64,000 nt of DNA from Brumimicrobium oceani (GTDB taxonomy: Bacteria; Bacteroidota; Bacteroidia; Flavobacteriales_D; Crocinitomicaceae), in contig NZ_QFRJ01000005.1 in the NCBI RefSeq assembly GCF_003143775.1, positions 1 to 64,000 on the forward strand. The letters are read 5' to 3'. Position 1 is the first letter of the stretch, and each line of letters begins with the position of its first letter. Below the pieces are notes generated by a model, which did not search any database, was not told the origin of the DNA, and was given only the letters and a program-made list of their open reading frames with translations. Made by a program: the position numbers and the translations under genes. Of the stretch, positions 16,801 through 25,975 are shown piece by piece.

Positions 16801-17838
16801 ATGGCAGAAGTTAAGAAAACAAAAGAAAAAGCTAAAGTAAATGAAGATAAGCTAAAAGCGCTTCAACTTACAATGGACAAAATGGACAAGACCTATGGGA
16901 AAGGTTCAGTAATGAAACTCGGTGATGGAGCCGTTGAAGATATAGATGTTATTTCTTCAGGATCTGTTACTTTAGACATCGCGCTTGGCGTAGGTGGATT
17001 TCCAAAAGGTCGAGTTATAGAAATATATGGTCCTGAATCATCAGGTAAAACAACTCTAGCGATTCACGCAATTGCTGAGGCACAAAAGAAAGGCGGAATT
17101 GCAGCATTTATTGATGCAGAGCACGCATTTGACCAGTTTTACGCAAGAAAATTAGGCGTTGATACAGACAATCTGATTATTTCTCAGCCAGACAACGGTG
17201 AACAAGCATTAGAAATTGCGGATAATCTTATTCGCTCAGGAGCAATTGACTTGTTGGTTGTCGATTCAGTAGCAGCACTTACTCCAAAAGCAGAGATTGA
17301 AGGAGAAATGGGAGATAGTCAAATGGGACTGCAAGCACGATTGATGTCCAAAGCATTGCGTAAATTGACGGGTTCTATAAACAAAACAGGAACATGTTGT
17401 ATTTTCATTAATCAGTTGAGAGACAAGATTGGTGTAATGTTCGGAAACCCTGAAACAACAACAGGAGGAAATGCATTGAAATTCTACTCTTCTGTACGTG
17501 TTGACATTCGTCGCTCTAGTCAAATTAAAGATGGTGACGAAGTAATTGGAAACAGAACCAAAATTAAGATTGTAAAAAACAAAGTAGCGCCACCATTTAG
17601 AAAAGCAGAATTCGACATTATGTATGGAGAAGGTATTTCTAAAGTTGGTGAAATATTAGACCTAGGAGTTGATCTAAACATCATCAAGAAAAGTGGTTCT
17701 TGGTTCTCTTACGGAGAGACTAGGTTAGGTCAAGGACGAGATGCAGTAAAACAAATCATTGCAGACAACGATGAAATGATGGTTGAACTCGAAGATAAAA
17801 TTAAAGAAGCTCTTGCTGCCGCAAAGGAGCAAGCGTAA
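16801..17838 (+). CDS. recA: Recombinase RecA
   Basis: DNA strand-exchange ATPase, 345 aa from the ATG at 16801; the reading six codons longer gives residues foreign to the family. Walker A GPESSGKT is at residues 77-84, and the conserved [25 protein letters not shown] region covers the Walker B/L1/L2 area. Length and C-terminal acidic-Ala tail are typical. A palindrome upstream may be an SOS operator, and a strong terminator follows. Confidence 0.98.
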   Translation: MAEVKKTKEKAKVNEDKLKALQLTMDKMDKTYGKGSVMKLGDGAVEDIDVISSGSVTLDIALGVGGFPKGRVIEIYGPESSGKTTLAIHAIAEAQKKGGIAAFIDAEHAFDQFYARKLGVDTDNLIISQPDNGEQALEIADNLIRSGAIDLLVVDSVAALTPKAEIEGEMGDSQMGLQARLMSKALRKLTGSINKTGTCCIFINQLRDKIGVMFGNPETTTGGNALKFYSSVRVDIRRSSQIKDGDEVIGNRTKIKIVKNKVAPPFRKAEFDIMYGEGISKVGEILDLGVDLNIIKKSGSWFSYGETRLGQGRDAVKQIIADNDEMMVELEDKIKEALAAAKEQA

Positions 17839-17856
17839 TTGCATATCGTTTATGTG

Positions 17857-17888
17857 AAAGGTGTGGAGAGATCCACACCTTTTTTTTG
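17857..17888 (+). terminator. Terminator after recA
   Basis: AAAGGTGTGGA pairs perfectly with TCCACACCTTT around a GAGA tetraloop and runs into eight or more T. It is a textbook intrinsic terminator, 19 bases after the recA stop. Confidence 0.9.
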
Positions 17889-17972
17889 GTTTGTTATAGT
17901 TTGTAAAATCAACTCAAAATCAAGACGATTATCCTTAGTTTAGCAGAGGATTAAGATTAAAAACATAAAAAA

Positions 17973-18767
17973 ATGAGCAAAAACATATACGGTGTAGTAG
18001 GATGCGGATGGCTTGGACTTCCAACAGCGAAAAAATGGATTCAAGAAGAAAAAACGGTTCATGGAACTACAACTTCTAAAGACAAAATTGAAAGCTTAGA
18101 AAAAGTTGGAATTAATGCTCACATTTTAGACAGTGAAAAGAGCAATGAAGAAACAAAGTGGCTTTCTGAGTTGGATTATATTTTACTCAATATTCCACCA
18201 TCAAGTTTGAAGGAAGAATATGGCAACTTCATGCTGAAAATTGTAAAACAATTAAAACCACCGGCTAAAATAATCTTCATCAGTTCTACTTCTGTTTATG
18301 CGAATAATAATCAAGAGGTAACAGAAGCATCAGAATTAGAAGGAACACGAAGAAACTCTGCCTATTTGATTGATGCCGAAAAAATGCTAGAAGAATTTGC
18401 TAAAGAAAGACTCACAATTATTCGCTTTGCAGGACTGGTTGGTGGAGATCGAAACCCTGCTAAATACATGACAGGAAGAACTATTAGTGGAGGCAATGAT
18501 CCAGTTAATTTAATTTACCAAGATGATTGCATAGGAATAATCGACCACATCATTAATAATTCAATTTGGGGAGAGGTTTTTAATGGTTCAGCAACGGTTC
18601 ATCCCACAAAAAAGGAATACTACACTTTCGCAGCGAAGCAATTGAATATTGAACCACCAACTTTTGATGGCGAAAATAAAGATTATAAAATCATTGATGG
18701 GAATAAAATAGCTGAGAAGTTTGGGTATGAATATAAGTACGCCAATCCTTTTGATTTTCCTGATTAA
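17973..18767 (+). CDS. SDR-type NAD(P)-dependent epimerase/dehydratase-like protein
   Basis: A 264-aa Rossmann-fold protein of the extended short-chain dehydrogenase family, close in pattern to E. coli YeeZ. The nucleotide-binding loop is GCGWLGLP near residue 10. The substrate region shows SSTSVYANNNQEVTE, a serine and tyrosine arrangement that differs from the classical YxxxK. Shorter than GalE-type epimerases. Substrate unknown. Single gene between the recA terminator and a cluster of large hairpins. Confidence 0.75.
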   Translation: MSKNIYGVVGCGWLGLPTAKKWIQEEKTVHGTTTSKDKIESLEKVGINAHILDSEKSNEETKWLSELDYILLNIPPSSLKEEYGNFMLKIVKQLKPPAKIIFISSTSVYANNNQEVTEASELEGTRRNSAYLIDAEKMLEEFAKERLTIIRFAGLVGGDRNPAKYMTGRTISGGNDPVNLIYQDDCIGIIDHIINNSIWGEVFNGSATVHPTKKEYYTFAAKQLNIEPPTFDGENKDYKIIDGNKIAEKFGYEYKYANPFDFPD

Positions 18768-18831
18768 GTAATAAAAAATTAAAAATTGAAGGATTCTATA
18801 TCCGTGAATAAGGACTTCGTTCTCCAGTAAG

Positions 18832-18876
18832 ATCCTTTAATCATCAAAAATCAGAGATTTTTATTGATTAAAGGAT
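18832..18876. repeat. Hairpin 1 of the 18.8-19.0 kb cluster
   Basis: A 21-base arm starting ATCCTTTAATCA (18832-18852) pairs with 18856-18876 around loop AGA, with two adjacent mismatches. It is flanked by G before ATCCT and by GACA after AGGAT. The 350-base gap between the convergent SDR and MBOAT genes holds three such hairpins and no gene. Confidence 0.75.
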
Positions 18877-18899
18877 GACATTGTAACAGTTGTTTGGAG

Positions 18900-18960
18900 T
18901 GAAAAAAGGGGAATAAAAAAGATGATGCGCAGCATCATCTTTTTTATTCCCCTTTTTTCA
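18900..18960. repeat. Hairpin 2: perfect 29-bp arms
   Basis: The arm at 18900-18928 (TGAAAAAAGGGGAATAAAAA then GATGATGC) is matched perfectly by 18932-18960 around a 3-base loop. The stem is as long and as perfect as that at 5591-5653, and the two look related in layout. It could terminate both convergent genes, since one side ends in T-rich sequence, but the length far exceeds a normal terminator. Confidence 0.8.
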
Positions 18961-18984
18961 AAACACCCCCACACATTGGATGTC

Positions 18985-19034
18985 ATCCTCCGAAAATTCC
19001 TTCCCAATAAGTTGGGAAGAAATTTTCGTAGGAT
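18985..19034. repeat. Hairpin 3 of the cluster
   Basis: A 23-base arm starting ATCCTCCGAAAATTCC (18985-19007) pairs with 19012-19034 around TAAG, two mismatches. It is bordered by TGTC before ATCCT and CTTTTT after AGGAT, which is the inverse of the borders of hairpin 1 (GATCCT...AGGATGACA). Hairpins 1 and 3 thus look like inverted members of one element family. Confidence 0.75.
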
Positions 19035-19117
19035 CTTTTTTGTGTTAAAACCAAATTAAAATGATTGACTTCCATCAATAAAAGATTTGAATCAATTTGC
19101 GATTCTCTAGTAAGCAA

Positions 19118-20782
19118 CTAAAAATAGAAATACACAAAATGCTTCGACGTATCGGCCACCAGCTGATAAATTCCAATCACAAAAACACAACTCGTTACGA
19201 TTTGCATTGCGAAAGAAGATTTTGAGAATCGATTTTCTAACCACGTTTCATTTCTTTCTGGAAGCCAATGAAGAATCATTCCTAAAACTAAAATGATTAA
19301 AGGAATTGAAAAAGTGCTGCACATTAAAAGAAAAGCATCGATGTTAAAATGGAATTTTGAGACCATGTGGTTGAAATAATCAAAAGGTTCGGATTTCCCT
19401 TCTACCCTAAACCAAATTCTGGCGATGGTCATGAAGGTAAAGGTTGAAAAAATCTTCCAAGCCCTCACCAACCAATGATTCAATTGTTCATAAGGTGAGA
19501 TTTTCTTCCAATGGTTGTAAAAGACCAGTCCTAAACCATTCAGCGCTCCCCAAACCAAATAATTCTGATTGGGATTGTGCCACAAACCTCCAACCACCAT
19601 GGTAATCATGAGGTTCATATCTCGATAAATGATCTTTTTTGCATGCGGAAATAACCATAGAACAGTGAAATATATAGCGATAAATGCCACTAGCGCATAT
19701 AAAAGCCAGAACCATTTCGTAAAGAAAAACAAGAATAAAAAAATGATGGATATTGTGGTAATTGACGCTAAACCTCCAGTTCTATTCCCACCTAAAGGAA
19801 TATATAAATAACTTTTCCACCATTTACCGAGTGAAATATGCCACCTTCTCCAAAATTCAGCGGTGTTTAATGATTTGTAAGGCGAATTGAAGTTCTTCAT
19901 TAATTTGAATCCCATTAATCGCGCTACACCTGTGGCCATATCGGTATATCCTGAGAAATCTCCGTAAATTTGAAGTGAATAAGCGAAAATAGCTACCAAA
20001 CTCACAAATCCTGGATAAGATTCAGGGGAGTCTACAATTTTATCAATGAAATGAACGGCGATATAATCTGCTAAAACTAGCTTCTTGAAAATTCCTTTTA
20101 AAATTTGAAAAATTGCCCATCCAAATTCGTCTTTATTTAAAGAATATGGTTTAGAAATTTGAGGAACAAACTCTTTTGCACGAACAATTGGACCTAAAAT
20201 TAAATGAGGGAAAAAGGAAATAAAGAAGGAGTAATGAAATACATTTTTGATTGGTGGAACTTCTTTTCTATAAACATCTACGATATATCCAATAGAACTA
20301 AAAGTGAAAAACGAAACTCCAGCAGGCAAAAGTAATCGACCAAAAATATCATTTGCTCCATAAGCACTAAATCCATTTTTGAAATAGGAAATCATGTTAA
20401 AGACTTCGTAATCGGTATGAAAAAAATCGTTGAAGGAGCTCGTAAAGAAATAGGCATATTTGAAATAAGCCAAAACAAAAATATTCAGAATAACAGCAAT
20501 CGCCAAAACTACTTTTCGAGATGTTTCCTTGGTTTGGGCCGCGATTAAATGTCCAAAACTATAGTTGGAAGCCAAAGCAAAAACAAGAATAAAAACAGAA
20601 AGTCCGGATGTTTTATAGTAGAAGAATAAACTAACTGCCGTAAGGTAAATACTTCGAACCAACTTGTTTTTGTGCAGGAATGAAAAGAAAATCATTACTA
20701 CTAAAAAGAACAACCAGAAATCTAACCTCGAAAAGGTCAAATCAACAGAAGCCAAAGAAAAAACATCGAGCAATCGTTGCAT
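19118..20782 (-). CDS. MBOAT-family O-acyltransferase
   Basis: Polytopic membrane protein, 554 aa, of the AlgI/DltB/PatA type that moves acyl groups (usually acetyl) across the membrane onto glycans or peptidoglycan. The family core WRRWHISLGKWWKSYLYIPLGG is present, and the conserved His is in GGLWHN (about residue 402). Many relatives have a second His in GALHG; here that place reads GALNG. It is the last gene of an operon with two SGNH proteins: its ATG abuts the stop of the preceding gene. This is the expected layout of an extracytoplasmic O-acetylation unit. Acceptor unknown. Confidence 0.88.
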   Translation of the reverse strand: MQRLLDVFSLASVDLTFSRLDFWLFFLVVMIFFSFLHKNKLVRSIYLTAVSLFFYYKTSGLSVFILVFALASNYSFGHLIAAQTKETSRKVVLAIAVILNIFVLAYFKYAYFFTSSFNDFFHTDYEVFNMISYFKNGFSAYGANDIFGRLLLPAGVSFFTFSSIGYIVDVYRKEVPPIKNVFHYSFFISFFPHLILGPIVRAKEFVPQISKPYSLNKDEFGWAIFQILKGIFKKLVLADYIAVHFIDKIVDSPESYPGFVSLVAIFAYSLQIYGDFSGYTDMATGVARLMGFKLMKNFNSPYKSLNTAEFWRRWHISLGKWWKSYLYIPLGGNRTGGLASITTISIIFLFLFFFTKWFWLLYALVAFIAIYFTVLWLFPHAKKIIYRDMNLMITMVVGGLWHNPNQNYLVWGALNGLGLVFYNHWKKISPYEQLNHWLVRAWKIFSTFTFMTIARIWFRVEGKSEPFDYFNHMVSKFHFNIDAFLLMCSTFSIPLIILVLGMILHWLPERNETWLENRFSKSSFAMQIVTSCVFVIGIYQLVADTSKHFVYFYF

Positions 20783-22201
20783 TTATTCCTTTTTTAATAT
20801 TGTTACAGGAGGTTTATTCTCCATTTGTTCTATCCATTTTAAGAAAGCTTCAAAAAATAAATCGCCTTTTAAATGATAGCCATCGATTGAAAAATGGACC
20901 AAATCACCTTTCATTAATTTGTTGGTCGCCCAAGTTTTTGAAGAACCCAACTCTCCCATAATTCCATATAAATCCCAAACGGGAACTTGATATTTCTTCG
21001 CCAATTCAATAATTACTGTTCTTTCTCTATCCACATTTCTGTTGAGATATCTTCTTTTATAATAAGAATCGTTAGGAACAGTTAATAAAATTGCGCAATC
21101 AGGATTGGCCAAGAGTACTTTTTTCATCATTTTTTCTAAGTTCTCTTTATAAACCTGTGGGTCAAAGTCAGCATACGGAACGTTCGCATCATTTGTTCCC
21201 ACAGAAAAAGCGAAAAAATCGGGTGGAGATTGTGACAATTGTTCAGTGAAGTTTTCATTGTCCAAATAAGTATACAATCCTGCTCCATTGATTCCTATCG
21301 CTGTGTAAGATATTCCAGGGTGTTTATTCATCAGTTGAAATCCATAGATAAATAGCGTCTTACTTTGAATGGAATCCGAAATTAAACTGTCGTTTTTCTT
21401 AATGAAATCGACTTCAAAAGAAACTAGCTCTTTCTTGAAATAAGTATCCGTGAATCCTAGTTCCTCGTTTGTAAATTGATGAAGAACAGGGTTGTTTACC
21501 GGATCATAGTTGATTTCATAAGGCATTTCTCCCTTGTTATGATAAACTCTTATGTGATCAATTGGCGGATTTTCATTGTTGCCCTTGTATCTAAATGCAA
21601 GGTTGATTTTCTTATCCGCACAGGCAATTGCCGCCCCTATTAAGCCATAATGGACAGAATCGTTTCGATGAATTACAGAGCGATAGCCTTTCCAGTCATT
21701 GTGAGAAGTAAACCCATAATTCCATGGATTGTTTGTACCCGCCATTTTAAAAGGAAAAACCCAAGCCCTCTCCCCTGGTAAATCATCCCAATAATTGAAC
21801 AGATATTCTCTCATGTCATTGGTGTAAATATCTGCCTGAATGTGAGATCCGCCAATGTGATAAAAGTTCAATTTCCCAGATTTATTTTTCACCATTTGCT
21901 GAACATCAAAAAATAACTTTTCAAATGTTGGACTCTCTTTCGTATAAAACTGATAATGATTTTGATCGAAATTGATAAAAGGATATTGATTTTGAATAGA
22001 AGTATCAATTATTCCAAATAAATCATCGTTAAGGTATCCATTTAGAGAGTCGCTGTGTTTACTCAATTTTGACTTTGCTATTGAATCTAGTTTTTCTTCC
22101 GTCAAAAGCGAATCTTCTTCAACCACAGGAAGCTCCTGTCCGAAAAAATTGAACGTGAATAGTAAAAAAACAATGGCTATTTTAATTTTTTGTTGAATCA
22201 T
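20783..22201 (-). CDS. Exported SGNH-hydrolase-like protein (second of pair)
   Basis: A 472-aa protein with signal peptide (to about residue 21). SGNH-type blocks can be traced: Ser119 in HIGGSHIQAD (Gly replaces the usual Asp before Ser), Asn337 in VGTNDA, and Asp433/His436 in GDLVHFSIDGYH. All catalytic positions are present. Partners of MBOAT proteins with this fold (AlgX/AlgJ, PatB-like) complete acetyl transfer to the glycan outside the membrane. The start overlaps the previous SGNH gene by 20 bases and the stop abuts the MBOAT gene. Confidence 0.78.
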   Translation of the reverse strand: MIQQKIKIAIVFLLFTFNFFGQELPVVEEDSLLTEEKLDSIAKSKLSKHSDSLNGYLNDDLFGIIDTSIQNQYPFINFDQNHYQFYTKESPTFEKLFFDVQQMVKNKSGKLNFYHIGGSHIQADIYTNDMREYLFNYWDDLPGERAWVFPFKMAGTNNPWNYGFTSHNDWKGYRSVIHRNDSVHYGLIGAAIACADKKINLAFRYKGNNENPPIDHIRVYHNKGEMPYEINYDPVNNPVLHQFTNEELGFTDTYFKKELVSFEVDFIKKNDSLISDSIQSKTLFIYGFQLMNKHPGISYTAIGINGAGLYTYLDNENFTEQLSQSPPDFFAFSVGTNDANVPYADFDPQVYKENLEKMMKKVLLANPDCAILLTVPNDSYYKRRYLNRNVDRERTVIIELAKKYQVPVWDLYGIMGELGSSKTWATNKLMKGDLVHFSIDGYHLKGDLFFEAFLKWIEQMENKPPVTILKKE

Positions 22202-23627
22202 CTACTTTGGTTAATTTATTATACGATGTCATAAAAGCATCATAGAATTTTTGTGTTGCAATACTGGCTCCTTTTAAGGTAAAATGGACATGATCTTGGC
22301 TGGCTAAACCTTTTTCAACCCAAGCGGCCATTGCGTCTTCTCCTCCCATTGCGGCGTACATATCAAAATATGCTCCACCAATTTCCTTTGTCATTTTTCG
22401 CAATTCGTCCACATAAAAAGGCAGTAAAGGATAGGTTCTAAATTCTTCTTCGATAAGGGTTGACATATCACTTGGTCCAATAACAATAATCATCGCATTT
22501 GGTCTTAGGCGTTGAATGACATTTAATTGCCCTTTAAAATAACGAACAGTTTGAGCAACATCCGCAGAATCTTTGATATAAGGAACAGCATTTCCTCCAA
22601 ATTGCATGATGAACAATTCTACATTTTGCTCATCATAAATTTGTTTTGCCAAAGTTTGGTCAATTTTCCCAAAAAAAGTTCCGCTAGAGCCTCTCATCGC
22701 AATATTGTCTACTTGCAATCCACCGTCTCCCTCCAAAGAATACCCCAAAATATGAGGACTAATTTTAGCTGTATATTCAAACTTCACCTTTCCTACTTCT
22801 CCTGGAAATGTATATTTAAATTTATGATATTTTCCATCTGGAATTAAAGAGTCTGATTTAACCAACTCTCCATTATTCCAAATTTTTAGTTCACAAGGCG
22901 AAAAGGCATCTGCATAATGCAAGGTGATACTTTTGTATCTTTTGGCTGTTCCATAAGCAAGTCTTCCTGGTTCAATTTCCATCCATGCAGTGGCTAATTT
23001 CAAACTGTCTAAACTTATAGAATCAGGATATTCTGGAGTAAATCTCCCCACAGAATTCATTATTCCATACCTTTTATTCGATAATTTTTGTCCTCCAAAA
23101 TTGGTGTATCGCTGAAAGTTTTCTGAAACCGTTTGCGTATAAGAAATTGTTTCATACACGTTTACTGCAGGAATAAATCCAGGACCAGAACCACCAAATT
23201 GAGTTTGTAGCCTTTGTCTCAAAAATGCCGTTACTCGATCTCCTTCAATTTGTGAATCTCCATAGTGCAGAATCCTTGTTTTCTGGGAAATCCCCCCTTT
23301 GAGTTGATTTAAAAAAGCTGTAAACTTCTTTTTTCCCGATTCAGAATAAGACAGTAAATCTTCCTTGGTAAGCTTATAATTTTTTACTTTTCCTTCGGGC
23401 TCTTCAACTTCATCCACTATTGTTGTATCGATATCTATAAAAAGAGAGTCTAAGTTGACTTCCTTTCGTTTTTCGTTTTTTAGAAGTTTGGCTTCCGATA
23501 AAAACCGGAATTCATATCCAAAAATTTCTTTTCTTCCTTCGGGAACAGCATAGGTGATTGCACCCAATAAGATTAGGCAAAGCACTATAAACAAGACAAT
23601 ATGAAAAGGTTTATACGTTTTTTGCAT
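22182..23627 (-). CDS. Membrane-anchored SGNH-hydrolase-like protein (first of pair)
   Basis: 481 aa from the ATG at 23627. The longer reading to 23684 runs through a strong promoter, so I reject it. One N-terminal membrane span (about residues 8-28) anchors an extracytoplasmic domain. SGNH residues: Ser125 in YGDSQIEGD, Asn346 in FGGNAVPY (GGNA where GxND is usual), Asp445/His448 in QDHVHFTLKG. First gene of the SGNH-SGNH-MBOAT operon. It probably works with the second SGNH protein and the MBOAT channel to acylate a surface or periplasmic glycan; that role is inferred from the arrangement. Confidence 0.75.
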   Translation of the reverse strand: MQKTYKPFHIVLFIVLCLILLGAITYAVPEGRKEIFGYEFRFLSEAKLLKNEKRKEVNLDSLFIDIDTTIVDEVEEPEGKVKNYKLTKEDLLSYSESGKKKFTAFLNQLKGGISQKTRILHYGDSQIEGDRVTAFLRQRLQTQFGGSGPGFIPAVNVYETISYTQTVSENFQRYTNFGGQKLSNKRYGIMNSVGRFTPEYPDSISLDSLKLATAWMEIEPGRLAYGTAKRYKSITLHYADAFSPCELKIWNNGELVKSDSLIPDGKYHKFKYTFPGEVGKVKFEYTAKISPHILGYSLEGDGGLQVDNIAMRGSSGTFFGKIDQTLAKQIYDEQNVELFIMQFGGNAVPYIKDSADVAQTVRYFKGQLNVIQRLRPNAMIIVIGPSDMSTLIEEEFRTYPLLPFYVDELRKMTKEIGGAYFDMYAAMGGEDAMAAWVEKGLASQDHVHFTLKGASIATQKFYDAFMTSYNKLTKVDDSTKN

Positions 23628-23632
23628 CTCAA

Positions 23633-23665
23633 CAAATGTAGCAAGGAAATTCCTGATAAAAACAA
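23633..23665 (-). promoter_or_regulatory. Near-leaderless promoter of the SGNH-MBOAT operon
   Basis: On the minus strand, TTG (23665-23663), a 22-base spacer and TACATTTG (23640-23633) match the consensus very well. The -7 ends only five bases before the ATG at 23627, so the transcript should begin at or just before the start codon. This decides the start of the first SGNH gene. Confidence 0.7.
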
Positions 23666-23809
23666 TCAAATTTTTAGTTTTCAACAGAAATCTGTTGGAT
23701 TGATTAAATTCGCTTTAAAACGCGCTATTTTTAGAGTGAAATTTAGACCTATATATTTTTCGGAAAATCGAAGTGGGTGATTTATAACTTTTTATGTAAT
23801 TTAGGGGAA

Positions 23810-25972
23810 ATGAAAAACCTACTTGTGTTCATATCTCTGTTTTTAGGCTTTCAGCTTTATGCGTCGCATATTGTTGGAGGAGAGATGTATTATGACTGTT
23901 TAGGAAATAATGAATATAAAGTTACGATTAAGGTTTATAGAGATTGTAATAGTTCTGGGGCCGATTTTGATATTCCACTTTTCCTCGGTGTTTTTGATAA
24001 GGTGACAAACAATAGGATCGACACCTATCCTGTAGGTTTTCCGGGAAGTCAAAATTTACCAGTGACATTTAGTAATCCATGTGTTACACCGCCCACTAAT
24101 ATATGTGTTCAAGAAGCTGTTTACACCAAAACAATTACGCTTCCAGCTAGTGCAAACGGTTACACATTGGTTTATGAAAGATGTTGTAGAGGGCCAGGAA
24201 TTATGAACTTGATGAACCCTGCAGATGAAGGTTTAACACTAACAGCAGAAATTCCGGGAAATGCGAATGGCATTATTTGCAACAGCAGTCCACGCTACTC
24301 AAATTATCCACCGCTTTTGCTTTGTAATAATGATGATTTAGTTTTTGATCATTCCGCAACAGATCCAGATGGCGATGTTTTAGTTTATGAATTGTGTACA
24401 CCCAATCATGGCGGATCTAGCGTAAATCCTATGCCTAACCCTCCAAACTACCCACCATATAATCAAATTTTATGGGAAATAGGCTTTAGTGAAACAATTC
24501 CTTTTGGACCCAACGGACCTATAAATATTGATCCCAATACAGGTCTCCTCACTGCAGCACCAGATCTTATCGGGAAGTTTGTTGTGGGCGTTTGTGTTTC
24601 AGAATACAGGAATGGTGTTTTGATTAGCACCACCTCAAGAGACTTTCTTTTTACTGTTTTTAATTGTGATGTTTCTGCAGCCGCAGAGATTGTTCCTCAA
24701 GACGAATTATTGACTTTCAACAGTGAATGTGATGGTTTAACTATACAATTTGAAAACAACAGTTTTGGTGGAACCCATTACTTATGGGATTTTGGCGTTC
24801 CTAGCGATCCAAATTCTACAAGCACCCAATTCGCACCAACATACACTTTTCCCTCAGAAGGAATTTTTGAGGTAACATTATACCTCAATCCAGGATGGCC
24901 ATGTTCGGATTCGTCTGTACAAACATTTACTGTTTATGAAGGAATGGACATCAGTTTTCCTCCTTCAGATCCTCAGTGTATTGTTGATAATGCGTTTGAT
25001 TTTGAAGGAGAAGGTAGCTATGATGCTGAAGCAACATTTGTTTGGAATTTTGGGCCTAATGCTTCACCATCCTTAGACACGACAGAAGATGTTTTTGGTG
25101 TTTCCTATGATAGCCCAGGTAATTACCCCATTTCTTTTACGGTGACTTTTAATTCTTGTGTAGATACATATCTTGATACAATTGAGGTGCATAAACCGCC
25201 AATGATAGATTTTGATTTTGATTCTAGTTTGTTCTGCGCACCAGATCAAGTCCAGTTTTACGACAGTAGCGAAGCTTCTTCCGAATTGTTTTATACATGG
25301 AGTTTTGGTGATGGTGAAACGTCAAACGAAGTCAATCCAATTCACAATTATAGTCAACCAGGAATCTATGACGTAAGCTTGGTAATCAGGACAGATGAAG
25401 GTTGTATTGATACTTTAGATATGACGAAAGAAGACTTGGTGCAAGTATACACTCCTCCTGTAGCCGATTTTTCCGTTTCTCCTGAAGTGACCAATGTCTT
25501 TGAAACAGAAATCTTTTTCTCTGATTTAAGTATTGATAGTGAACAACATTTTTATCAGTTGGATTCATTGACCAGTACCACCGATAGAAATTTAAGCTTT
25601 CACTATATTGAAGGAGGCTACCATTATCCATACCAAGTGGTTACGAATGAATTTGGATGTAAAGACACTGCTGTGAGAACTATTTTTGTGGAACCACAAA
25701 CTACATTTTATGTTCCTACCGCATTCACTCCAGATAATGATGATTATAACGAGTTGTTTTTACCTATCATCTTAGATGTTTCAAACTATACTTTTGAAAT
25801 CTATAATCGTTGGGGAAATAAAATATTTGAAACCGACAATACGAAGGAGGGATGGAACGGAAGAATTAACGGTAATGTAGCGCCAGATGGAGTTTATGTT
25901 TGGAGAATTAAATACAGGAATCACCGCGATATCTATCATGAGCACCAAGGTTATTTTAGTTTATTACGTTAA
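23810..25972 (+). CDS. PKD-repeat surface protein with type B T9SS sorting domain
   Basis: 720 aa from the ATG at 23810 (an in-frame start 11 codons earlier adds residues before a normal signal peptide). The signal ends near YAS. The body is rich in Cys and has several PKD-like Ig repeats, e.g. FENNSFGGTHYLWDFG and FYDSSEASSELFYTWSFGDG. The C terminus (FYVPTAFTPDNDDYNELFLP then YNRWGNKIF) is the gliding-motility-associated/CHU_C type B sorting domain for type IX secretion. Probably an adhesin or surface-attached protein. It converges on hemW with only three bases between stops. Confidence 0.87.
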   Translation: MKNLLVFISLFLGFQLYASHIVGGEMYYDCLGNNEYKVTIKVYRDCNSSGADFDIPLFLGVFDKVTNNRIDTYPVGFPGSQNLPVTFSNPCVTPPTNICVQEAVYTKTITLPASANGYTLVYERCCRGPGIMNLMNPADEGLTLTAEIPGNANGIICNSSPRYSNYPPLLLCNNDDLVFDHSATDPDGDVLVYELCTPNHGGSSVNPMPNPPNYPPYNQILWEIGFSETIPFGPNGPINIDPNTGLLTAAPDLIGKFVVGVCVSEYRNGVLISTTSRDFLFTVFNCDVSAAAEIVPQDELLTFNSECDGLTIQFENNSFGGTHYLWDFGVPSDPNSTSTQFAPTYTFPSEGIFEVTLYLNPGWPCSDSSVQTFTVYEGMDISFPPSDPQCIVDNAFDFEGEGSYDAEATFVWNFGPNASPSLDTTEDVFGVSYDSPGNYPISFTVTFNSCVDTYLDTIEVHKPPMIDFDFDSSLFCAPDQVQFYDSSEASSELFYTWSFGDGETSNEVNPIHNYSQPGIYDVSLVIRTDEGCIDTLDMTKEDLVQVYTPPVADFSVSPEVTNVFETEIFFSDLSIDSEQHFYQLDSLTSTTDRNLSFHYIEGGYHYPYQVVTNEFGCKDTAVRTIFVEPQTTFYVPTAFTPDNDDYNELFLPIILDVSNYTFEIYNRWGNKIFETDNTKEGWNGRINGNVAPDGVYVWRIKYRNHRDIYHEHQGYFSLLR

Positions 25973-25975
25973 CGC

